From assembly GCF_014197205.1 (NCBI RefSeq), contig NZ_JACIFD010000004.1:1-64000 (forward strand): a DNA stretch of 64,000 nt. Reading direction: 5' to 3'. The notes under the pieces are model-generated. The model ran no database searches and was not told the origin of the DNA. It worked only from the letters and a program-made list of their open reading frames with translations. A program made the translations under genes and the position numbers. The stretch comes from Canibacter oris. Its GTDB lineage: Bacteria > Actinomycetota > Actinomycetes > Actinomycetales > Microbacteriaceae. Shown piece after piece: positions 38,928 to 46,556 of this stretch. The first letter of the stretch is position 1. Each line of letters starts with the position of its first letter.

Positions 38928-39461
38928 ATGCCTAAGCCAACTAAGGGTGCACGTCTAGGCGGTGGCCCAACCCACGAGCGCATGATGCTCAACCAGATGG
39001 CTGCCCAGCTCTTTGAGCACAAACGCATCCAGACCACTGAAACCCGCGCAAAGCGTCTGCAGCCTGTTGCAGAACGCCTGATTACCTTCGCAAAGCGCGG
39101 CGATCTTGCAGCGCGCCGTCGCGTGATGCGCCAGATCCTTGACAAGTCAGTAGTGCACGAGCTCTTCACCGAGATCGCACCGCTGGTAGCAGAGCGCGAG
39201 GGTGGCTATACCCGCGTTATTAAGACTGGCTTCCGCAAGGGTGACAACGCGCCAATGGCAGTGATTGAGCTGGTGCTTGAGCCAGTTGTAAAGAAGCAGC
39301 GTGCTGCAAAGCCAGCAGCTGAGGAAACCGCTCCAGCAGCTACTGAAGCTGCTGCTGAGGAGACCGCAGCTGAAGAAACTGCTGCGGCTGAAGCAACTGA
39401 AGCTGCTGAGGAGACCGCTGCAGCGGAAGCTCCAGAAGCCACCGAAGAAGCAGCTGCGTAA
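38928..39461 (+). CDS. rplQ: 50S ribosomal protein L17
   Basis: 177 residues; the L17 core (about 1-120: [20 protein letters not shown]) is followed by a roughly 55-residue Ala/Glu/Thr-rich low-complexity tail made of AEETAA-like repeats. Last gene of the alpha cluster, ended by a strong terminator. Confidence 0.97.
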   Translation: MPKPTKGARLGGGPTHERMMLNQMAAQLFEHKRIQTTETRAKRLQPVAERLITFAKRGDLAARRRVMRQILDKSVVHELFTEIAPLVAEREGGYTRVIKTGFRKGDNAPMAVIELVLEPVVKKQRAAKPAAEETAPAATEAAAEETAAEETAAAEATEAAEETAAAEAPEATEEAAA

Positions 39462-39482
39462 CTAGCACTCAAAACGCAATAT

Positions 39483-39512
39483 GAAAGCCCCGGAAATTTC
39501 CGGGGCTTTCGT
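39483..39512. terminator. Terminator after rplQ
   Basis: Perfect 14-bp stem GAAAGCCCCGGAAA (39483-39496) with TTTCCGGGGCTTTC (39497-39510), no loop spacer in DNA. Confidence 0.8.
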
Positions 39513-39554
39513 GTTTAATGCCGTATGTTTGGAGTTTAGACTTTTGGTTTGCTT

Positions 39555-39800
39555 TTACTGCGGCGCGCACACCGTGCCGCGCGGGCACTCGCAGCGGTAC
39601 CTACGGAATAGCTCAACCAGCATCCAAGACAGCGCGAGCCCTAACCCTGTGACCGATACTATGAGCCAAATCGCTGTGGTGTCAGGATTAACTGCGTGGG
39701 TTTCTGTTGCCTCATCGTAGCCGATAAGGGAAACCATGAGTGCTGCCCCGGTGGAAAGGATAAAAAGGCAATTAACTATGATTGAGAGATAGTAGCGCAT
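39555..39800 (-). CDS. Small two-helix membrane protein
   Basis: 81 residues, two predicted membrane helices (about 5-27 and 42-63) and a Cys-containing basic tail (RRYRCECPRG). SD AGGAGG is four bases before the ATG. No family recognised. Lies between rplQ and the CRISPR locus, convergent with rplQ. Confidence 0.6.
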   Translation of the reverse strand: MRYYLSIIVNCLFILSTGAALMVSLIGYDEATETHAVNPDTTAIWLIVSVTGLGLALSWMLVELFRRYRCECPRGTVCAPQ

Positions 39801-39893
39801 AGTACCTCCTGTAACTTTTTATGTTTCTCTACATATCGTTGCGGCTCTGAGGTAAATGTTCTTTCTGCTGGTAAAGCTAAAACTTAACAAAAT

Positions 39894-39910
39894 TATATAT
39901 ATATATATAT
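39894..39910. repeat. AT dinucleotide repeat
   Basis: Run of alternating T and A in an AT-rich 250-bp gap between the two small membrane-protein genes. Marks the start of a lower-GC segment. Confidence 0.7.
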
Positions 39911-40053
39911 TCTTCGGTACAACAACTGTTTGTTTAATGGTAAAAATAAAGCACTCAAAAGATTCAGTTGAATTACCGCGCCAGCGTTACTGTGGTAACT
40001 TCACGGCGATGCCGTAGTAATCTACCAAATTTATATTGAGAAAAGAGGGTATC

Positions 40054-40335
40054 ATGCTAAGTTTCAAAAATCGCAAGACTGCCTCTGAGGTCTTAACTAC
40101 CGCAGGAATTACACTCACCACGGCAGGTTTGCTTGCAATATACCTGGTGTGGTTGGTGAATTTTTCTCGATATATGTATATTGAAGATTTGCAGTTGGGT
40201 TTCAATGACGAGATGATGCGTCTAATAACACAGTATTCACCAGCTGACAAAGCGATTTTTCTGGCGGGAGCGATAATTGCCTTACTGGGTATAGTTGCTG
40301 TAATCGCCGCGCGCATTAGCGCTCGAAAAAAGTAA
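40054..40335 (+). CDS. Small two-helix membrane protein, overlaps tracrRNA terminator
   Basis: 93 residues from ATG at 40054, preferred over TTG at 40036 because SD AAGAGGG lies at 40043-40049. Two predicted membrane helices (about 12-33 and 67-87) and a basic end RISARKK. No family recognised. Its last codons supply the A-run that becomes the T-run of the minus-strand tracrRNA terminator, and its stop lies in the terminator stem. Confidence 0.6.
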   Translation: MLSFKNRKTASEVLTTAGITLTTAGLLAIYLVWLVNFSRYMYIEDLQLGFNDEMMRLITQYSPADKAIFLAGAIIALLGIVAVIAARISARKK

Positions 40336-40425
40336 CGGGGCCCGAAGGCCCCGTCTCATTTGGTGAATCTACCTGCATAACAGAAATCTTCTTGTTAATG
40401 TCAGGGCTCATTTCCCATATTTAAT
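40324..40425 (-). ncRNA. tracrRNA of the type II-C CRISPR system
   Basis: The plus strand CAGGGCTCATTTCCCA (40402-40417) equals 16 nt of the crRNA-sense repeat, so the minus strand is the anti-repeat. Pairing resumes at GTT (40394-40396) after an internal mismatch bulge. Read on the minus strand, the anti-repeat is followed by a weak hairpin (AACAAGAAGATTTCTGTT), a linker and the terminator ACGGGGCC-TTCG-GGCCCCGT (40354-40335) with a T-run. The 5' end is estimated; an AT-rich stretch upstream offers a promoter. It is divergent from cas9. Confidence 0.85.
40326..40354. terminator. Bidirectional terminator for tracrRNA and the small membrane gene
   Basis: ACGGGGCC (40335-40342), CGAA loop, GGCCCCGT (40347-40354). 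On the minus strand it is followed by TTAC and six T, a strong intrinsic terminator. Confidence 0.8.
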
Positions 40426-40505
40426 ATGACAATAGATTAGCATAAAAATAAAACTTTTGTGAAAATTATTGCATAATGTCTTGTCGGAAAGATTGGGAGG
40501 CTTCA

Positions 40506-43500
40506 ATGCAGCAGTTTCGATACCGTTTGGGCCTTGATTTAGGAACTAATTCTCTTGGGTGGGCGATGATCCTCCTTGACGAAGATAATAAGCCTTGTAA
40601 AGTTCTACGCTTAGGGGTGCGGCTATTTGACACAGGGCGGGAACCTAAAGCTGGCTCGTCATTAGCTGTAAATCGCAGAGGCGCGCGTCAGATGCGCCGT
40701 CGTTTAGACCGTGTAAAGAAACGCCGTTACCGTTTCCTGAAAGAGCTTATCAGAGCGGGGTTGCTGCCGGAAAACGAACAAGATCGTAAAGAGCTGCTAT
40801 CGCTTAACCCCCTGCGGTTGCGCGCTGAAGCGGTGACCAAAGAGCTGTCTGCATACGAGGTTGGCCGCGCGCTTTTCCATCTGCAACAACGCCGCGGGTT
40901 TAAGAGTGGCCGCAAGATTGCTATTAAAGACGTTGAAAACGAAGAAGGCAAGATTAAAAGCGCTATATCAGAGACTCGTAGCATGCTTGACGGTCGCACC
41001 ATCGGTCAAGAACTTTGGCGACGTGTGCAAAACGGTGAACCCGCTAGGGCACGGCTCGTAGGAGAAGGCCAAACAGCTAGCTACACTTACTATATAGAAC
41101 GCGATATGATTGCCGAGGAGTTCGATCGAATCTGGGAATATCAGCGGCAGTTCAATCCTGAAAAATTCACTGCAGAATCAGCCGAACGCCTACGTGATGT
41201 TCTGCTTTTCCAGCGTGATTTGTTGCCTGCCGTGCCCGGTAAATGTTTTTACCATCCGCAGGAAGACCGATTACCTTTGGCAACTAACACGGCGCAGGAA
41301 TTTCGCCTTTACCAAGAGGTAAATAATTTACGACTCTTAGATAAGCGCACGTTGGAGACGCGCCCGCTAACTTTAGAGGAACGCGACCGGCTGATTGCTA
41401 TTTTGCAAATACAAACCGAGGTGTCCTTTTCGGCAATGCGCAGGGAGATTTTGGGTAAAGAATCGCGCGCTTTTGTTTTCACGGTTGAACAACTGGGGCG
41501 CCGCACGAAATTGCTCGGAAACACAACTGCCGCAGCACTTGCTGCCGACACTGCGTTCGGTGAAAGATGGTGGAATTTTACTGCCGAAGAAAAAGATTAT
41601 GTGGCAGAGCTAATTGCGCGAGAACGCAAAGAACGGGTAGCGATACAAAAGTTGAGCGGCGAATTTGGGGTTTCTGAGCTTGTCGCACATACTCTGCTTG
41701 TGAATGGGCTCGAAGAGGAATTTTTGCGGATCGGTAAAACCGCAGCAACGAAAATCCTAGCGGCTCTAAAAACTGGGTGGAACGCAGCCGCAGATGCTCC
41801 TTTAACCTATGATAAAGCCGTTGCCATAGCTGGTTATGGGTCGCATACAGTGGGCGGTGCCGCAGGGGTAATTTTTGACATGCTCCCTTACTACGGTGAA
41901 GTTTTGCCACTGCACACGGCGCCGCGGCCAAAATCACAGGTTCCTGATGAACGACAATACGGTAAAATCGCAAACCCGACCGTGCATCTCGGCTTGAACC
42001 AGATCCGCAAAGTTGTGAACGCGATTATCGAGCGCTATGGCACGCCTGAACAGATAGTTGTTGAAGTAGGGCGAGAGCTGAAAAATGGGGAATATGTAAA
42101 AACCCAAATTAAAGCAGAGCAGGATAAAAATGCGAAGGCTAATCAAGAACTTAATGACGAGCTAGAAGCCTTTGGTGTAAAAGTTAATGCGGAAAATCGC
42201 ACACGCTTGCGGCTATATCGTGAACTCGCCGGTAAAGAGGACCACAAAACGGCAACCATTAGGTGCGTATATTCCGGCAAAGTAATTAGCTATGCAAAAC
42301 TGTTCTCTAACGAATATCAGGTAGACCACGTGCTACCGTTTTCGCGAACGCTGAATAACAGTTTTGCTAATAAGGTGCTTGTTCATAATAGCGCAAACCG
42401 CTATAAGGGTAATAAAACTCCGTTTGAGGCGTTTGGCAGCTCCCAAGACGAATATGACTGGGATAAAATTCTTGACCTGATTAAGGTGCTTCCTGGTAAT
42501 AAACAACGGCTGTTTGCCCCCGATGTGCAGGTCGAACCGCAGGGATTTTTGGAGAGGCAGTTGGGTGATACGCAATATCTTTCACGTGTTGCAGTACAGT
42601 ATCTACAGAGTCTCGATGGCGTTGATGTGTGGAGTGTAAGGGGTGCGCTAACCTCGATGCTACGTCGCGAATGGGGGTTAAACTCATTAATTAGCTTTAA
42701 CAATCAGAAAAATCGTGAGGATCATCGCCACCACGCAATTGATGCCGCTGTTGTTGCGCTTACAGATCGAAGCACTCTGCAGCAGGCAAGCCGTGCCGCG
42801 CAGAGAGCTGAAACGCAGCAGTCGCAACGTGTAATGCTTGAGTTTCCAAATCCGTGGCAGGGTTTCCGTGCAGAAATGCAAGAAAAAGTAAACAGCATAG
42901 TGGTTTCAATCAAACCTGACCACGGTGTTGCTGGAAAGCTGCACAATGACACCGCTTACGGTATCGAACGTTTGGGTGAGGGAGGAAAGCCGAGTGTTGT
43001 GCGGCACCGGGTTCCGTTAACAACTTTGAAAGCAGCGGATTTAGGAACTCTTAAGCCTGAATTTGGTAGCTTACCGATTATTGATGTTGATTCTGCTTTC
43101 TATGCGCAGATTGCTGATGCGATCGAGGGATATGCAGATAAAGAAGAGTGGAAACGAAATCTTTCGGCTCTGGCCCAAAAAACCGGACGGCGTTATGTAC
43201 GAAAGCGAGAAGTGCTCAGCGTTATACCGATTTTTGAGCGGGGTAGTGAGAATGATCCGCAACGAAAGCCGTATAAGGGTTTGAAGGGCGATGCAAACTA
43301 CTGTATGGAAATTTTTGCGGATTCTAAGGGGAACTGGAAGAGCGAGATTATTTCGCGCTTCACCGCAAACACGGCAGAGTACAAGAGTTATCTTGCGGGG
43401 GCTGAAGCGCAGCGCGTTACTTTTTCGGGTAAACCACTTGTAATGCGTTTACTGATTAATGATTGTGTTGTGCTCGGTGATAGTCCCACCGTTTATAAGG

Positions 43501-43691
43501 TGCAGAAAGTGTCAGGGGCAGCGATAACTCTATGCCCAGTGCACGAGGGCAACGCCGATGCGCGCAACCGAGACAAGCAAGACCCTTTCTCCTTTGTTAC
43601 CAAAACTGCTAATTCTTTGCGCACAAGCGGCGGGCGAAAGGTTCTTGTGACCGAACTGGGAACTGTTTTAGATCCGGGGCCGCTTGAATAG
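40506..43691 (+). CDS. cas9: Cas9 endonuclease, type II-C
   Basis: RNA-guided double-strand DNA nuclease, 1061 residues, in the compact II-C size class. ATG at 40506 is chosen because the SD GGGAGG (40495-40500) sits five bases upstream. RuvC-I Asp11 (GLDLGTNSLGWA); Arg-rich bridge helix (about 60-85, MRRRLDRVKKRRYR); RuvC-II Glu520 (VVEVGREL); HNH His608 (VDHVLPF) with Asn631; RuvC-III His743 and Asp746 (HHAIDAAVVAL). All catalytic residues are intact. cas1 and cas2 follow on the same strand. PAM cannot be read from sequence. Confidence 0.97.
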   Translation: MQQFRYRLGLDLGTNSLGWAMILLDEDNKPCKVLRLGVRLFDTGREPKAGSSLAVNRRGARQMRRRLDRVKKRRYRFLKELIRAGLLPENEQDRKELLSLNPLRLRAEAVTKELSAYEVGRALFHLQQRRGFKSGRKIAIKDVENEEGKIKSAISETRSMLDGRTIGQELWRRVQNGEPARARLVGEGQTASYTYYIERDMIAEEFDRIWEYQRQFNPEKFTAESAERLRDVLLFQRDLLPAVPGKCFYHPQEDRLPLATNTAQEFRLYQEVNNLRLLDKRTLETRPLTLEERDRLIAILQIQTEVSFSAMRREILGKESRAFVFTVEQLGRRTKLLGNTTAAALAADTAFGERWWNFTAEEKDYVAELIARERKERVAIQKLSGEFGVSELVAHTLLVNGLEEEFLRIGKTAATKILAALKTGWNAAADAPLTYDKAVAIAGYGSHTVGGAAGVIFDMLPYYGEVLPLHTAPRPKSQVPDERQYGKIANPTVHLGLNQIRKVVNAIIERYGTPEQIVVEVGRELKNGEYVKTQIKAEQDKNAKANQELNDELEAFGVKVNAENRTRLRLYRELAGKEDHKTATIRCVYSGKVISYAKLFSNEYQVDHVLPFSRTLNNSFANKVLVHNSANRYKGNKTPFEAFGSSQDEYDWDKILDLIKVLPGNKQRLFAPDVQVEPQGFLERQLGDTQYLSRVAVQYLQSLDGVDVWSVRGALTSMLRREWGLNSLISFNNQKNREDHRHHAIDAAVVALTDRSTLQQASRAAQRAETQQSQRVMLEFPNPWQGFRAEMQEKVNSIVVSIKPDHGVAGKLHNDTAYGIERLGEGGKPSVVRHRVPLTTLKAADLGTLKPEFGSLPIIDVDSAFYAQIADAIEGYADKEEWKRNLSALAQKTGRRYVRKREVLSVIPIFERGSENDPQRKPYKGLKGDANYCMEIFADSKGNWKSEIISRFTANTAEYKSYLAGAEAQRVTFSGKPLVMRLLINDCVVLGDSPTVYKVQKVSGAAITLCPVHEGNADARNRDKQDPFSFVTKTANSLRTSGGRKVLVTELGTVLDPGPLE

Positions 43692-43700
43692 AGGACTCCA

Positions 43701-44642
43701 ATGTTTGGGCGGATTATTGAGATAACTGAGACAGGCCGCACTCTGAGATTAAACCTCGGTTCGGTTGAAATATTTGATTCCAATGGCGCTAAGCTCGCAC
43801 GTATTGCATTGGATGAAATTGCAGGGATTATCTGCTACCCGCACGGATCTTTAGTTACGGCAGCACTAATGGCTGAACTGGCGCGCAGAAACATTCCACT
43901 TGTCGTTAGCGGTAACGACTTTTCTCCTGTTGGTGTGCTAACCGCACTTGACGGTAATTTCGAGCAAGCGAAACGCATTGAGGCGCAAATAAATTCTTCT
44001 GCGCCTCGCAAAAAGCAGCTTTGGGCCGATGTTGTACGTCAGAAAATCGCGATGCAAGCTTTGGCTTTAGAGATTGCGGGAAGCCCTAATCTGACAGTTG
44101 CTAATTTGCGTACCCAGGTGCGCTCCGGGGATTCACAAAACTGTGAGGCGCAAGCGGCACGATTATATTTCACAACTTTCTTCGGTAATGATTTTCGGAG
44201 AGATAGAGATTTGCCGGGGATAAATGCACTACTCAATTATGGGTATGCGGTTTTGCGTGCAAGCACAGCGCGTGCTTTGGTTGCAGCTGGTTTGCACCCT
44301 AGTATTGGTATTTTTCATCGGAATGCTTATAACGGTATGCGTTTAGCGGATGACATTATGGAGCCGTTTCGGCCGCTTGTTGATTTGCGGGTACGGGCGT
44401 TGACTGTGGATGGCGTGGCAGCGGTTACGCCTGAGACCAAAAGGGCACTTGTGGATGTACTCTCAACTGATGTGCCGCACATCAGGGGAATCACTCCGGT
44501 GAGTGTTGCTGTGCAGTATGCGGCAACTTCTCTTGCAAAGTGTTTTCTCGGAGACGCTAAGAAAATAGAGTTTCCTGTGGCGAGCATGCAAGATCTTTAT
44601 TTTGATTTTATGTCTTTACCTCGTTGGTGGCAGAATGTCTGA
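43701..44642 (+). CDS. cas1: CRISPR integrase Cas1
   Basis: Metal-dependent integrase that, with Cas2, inserts new spacers. 313 residues, type II form. Candidate ligands: Glu in NCEAQAARLYF, His in IGIFHRNAYNGMRLADD and the Asp there. Starts ten bases after cas9 with SD GAGGA; its last eight bases overlap cas2. Confidence 0.95.
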   Translation: MFGRIIEITETGRTLRLNLGSVEIFDSNGAKLARIALDEIAGIICYPHGSLVTAALMAELARRNIPLVVSGNDFSPVGVLTALDGNFEQAKRIEAQINSSAPRKKQLWADVVRQKIAMQALALEIAGSPNLTVANLRTQVRSGDSQNCEAQAARLYFTTFFGNDFRRDRDLPGINALLNYGYAVLRASTARALVAAGLHPSIGIFHRNAYNGMRLADDIMEPFRPLVDLRVRALTVDGVAAVTPETKRALVDVLSTDVPHIRGITPVSVAVQYAATSLAKCFLGDAKKIEFPVASMQDLYFDFMSLPRWWQNV

Positions 44643-44964
44643 GCTGAGTGGTTATCGAATTATGTGGATGCTAGTTATGTTTGACTTACCGACTTTAACC
44701 CGAAAGCAGAGAAAAGCTGCAACGGAATTTCGGACTGCGCTTTTGAAGTCTGGTTTTCAGATGGCCCAGTTGAGTGTGTACATGAAGTATTGTCGTGATA
44801 AGGCAGAAGTGGATAGACTCACTATTTGGTTGACTCAGATTGTGCCGTCAGATGGCAAGCTTGACATAATTATGATTACTGATAAACAGTATGAAAATAT
44901 TGTGACGTTGTATGGTGAGCGTAAGATTGCGCGTGAAAATCCGCCAAGCCTGACACTGTTTTGA
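44635..44964 (+). CDS. cas2: CRISPR-associated protein Cas2
   Basis: Ferredoxin-fold partner of Cas1, 109 residues. ATG at 44635 overlaps the cas1 stop; the conserved first strand is MWMLVMFDLPTLTRKQRK with the family Asp. Last gene of the cas operon, 72 bp before the CRISPR array. Confidence 0.95.
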   Translation: MSELSGYRIMWMLVMFDLPTLTRKQRKAATEFRTALLKSGFQMAQLSVYMKYCRDKAEVDRLTIWLTQIVPSDGKLDIIMITDKQYENIVTLYGERKIARENPPSLTLF

Positions 44965-45002
44965 CTGTATTAGGAAGAAATTGATAACACTCTTTCCTTG
45001 AA

Positions 45003-45035
45003 TTTCCTTGATTTTTTGCGGAAAAATCAAGGAAA
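45003..45035. terminator. Perfect hairpin at the cas-proximal end of the CRISPR array
   Basis: 14-bp stem TTTCCTTGATTTTT (45003-45016) with AAAAATCAAGGAAA (45022-45035), ending one base from the first repeat. It could end the cas2 transcript, or stop array transcripts running on the minus strand toward cas2. Confidence 0.55.
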
Positions 45036-45036
45036 G

Positions 45037-46127
45037 AGTCTATCAGATTGGGAAATGAGCCCTGGCCACAACGGCAGCATAGGTGCCTTTCTTCCATTCA
45101 GAGTCTATCAGATTGGGAAATGAGCCCTGGCCACAACTGCAGCGGAATCACGGCGCACACGCCGCCTAGTCTATCAGATTGGGAAATGAGCCCTGGCCAC
45201 AACATAGACATCGGGCGAATTTCGAGAAGAGACAGTCTATCAGATTGGGAAATGAGCCCTGGCCACAACACTAATGCTGAGCTTGATGAGTGGCGCATAA
45301 GTCTATCAGATTGGGAAATGAGCCCTGGCCACAACTAAGGGCTTTCTTTGAAACCTGCAATAATGAGTCTATCAGATTGGGAAATGAGCCCTGGCCACAA
45401 CCTGTGGCACACCGCTGTGACAACAGAGTGAAGTCTATCAGATTGGGAAATGAGCCCTGGCCACAACCACGCCAATCGCAACCAGTACACCTGGCAGAGT
45501 CTATCAGATTGGGAAATGAGCCCTGGCCACAACCCAACGTGCTCAGGGTGGTGAGCCGGTAAGAGTCTATCAGATTGGGAAATGAGCCCTGGCCACAACC
45601 AACGAGCACCGCGCATGGCAGCACGCACTAGTCTATCAGATTGGGAAATGAGCCCTGGCCACAACTTTACGTTCGACATGCCGCGACGCGTCAACAGTCT
45701 ATCAGATTGGGAAATGAGCCCTGGCCACAACTAAAGAGTTTATGGCAGCATTGATTAACCAAGTCTATCAGATTGGGAAATGAGCCCTGGCCACAACCGG
45801 TCACCTTTTGCATCATTAAACTAACAGAGTCTATCAGATTGGGAAATGAGCCCTGGCCACAACCACGGTGACGGCGTGTATGTGCCTTTTGTCAGTCTAT
45901 CAGATTGGGAAATGAGCCCTGGCCACAACCATCACTGAGACTGGGTTTTCTCCTGGCTTAGTCTATCAGATTGGGAAATGAGCCCTGGCCACAACTTACG
46001 CGCCAAACCCAAAATGTGCGCCACCAGTCTATCAGATTGGGAAATGAGCCCTGGCCACAACCTTCTGCTGCATGCTTGTCCACTCCTTGCAAGTCTATCA
46101 GATTGGGAAATGAGCCCTGGCGACAAC
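45037..46127 (-). CRISPR. CRISPR array, 17 repeats of 36 bp and 16 spacers
   Basis: Repeat starts: 45037, 45102, 45168, then every 66 bp to 46092. Plus-strand units begin AGTCTATCAGATTGGG and end CCCTGGCCACAAC; crRNA sense is the minus strand (begins GTTGTGGCCAGGG, ends TGATAGACT). All spacers are 30 nt except the cas-proximal one (45073-45101), which is 29. Sixteen repeats are identical; the last (46092-46127) has one change, C to G at its position 31 on the plus strand. The crRNA-sense end carries an extended -10-like motif, so each repeat may be a promoter. Confidence 0.97.
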
Positions 46128-46556
46128 CGAAACACTGTACAGAATAAATGCATGGCGAGTAGATTAACGCTCGTTTTTTGGCGCTTTTTCAGCTGGTTAG
46201 CTTGAGGGTTTTGTTGGGTTGGGGATAGTTGGTGATGAACATTTATCGCAAAACTCACCTTGAAGAATATGTTAACAAAGCTGCTTTATCTTGTAGTCAG
46301 CGGATAAATTGTTTTTCTTTGTTCTGAATAACTCGCTTGATTAATAATTTCAGCATTTGCTGCGGCGGCTGCGTGGTGAAAATATAGACTCCACAGACAC
46401 TGTGATCGGTGATTTTATTTCTGCGAACTTTGCTAGATAAAGTGCCCTAGTTAGGTGCTTAAGACACGTCAACTGTGAAGTAAGAAAGATATTTCATACG
46501 AGTGCATTAGGATATGTTGAGAAATGCGCTAATGATAAAGGTAAGGGTCGAAAAAA
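46128..46556. other. Gene-free AT-rich region beyond the array
   Basis: 429 bp with no supported gene. The part next to the terminal repeat (46128-46260) would be the upstream/leader side for minus-strand array transcription. The right part must hold the promoter of the lipoprotein gene; SD-like AAGGG is at 46542-46546. Confidence 0.5.

Noticed and set aside
40476-40505. Upstream ATG start for Cas9
   Set aside because: The SD GGGAGG lies inside this segment and points to the ATG at 40506, matching the usual short lead before the RuvC-I Asp.
45048-45730. Long ORFs on both strands through the CRISPR array with repeated LSDWEMSPGHN or LWPGLISQSDRL peptides
   Set aside because: They are translations of the 36-bp repeats plus 30-nt spacers; 66 bp is a multiple of three, so frames stay open by chance.
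46128-46556. A second tracrRNA or hidden gene beyond the array
   Set aside because: No repeat-core match and no ORF with an SD were found; the region is best read as leader and promoter sequence.
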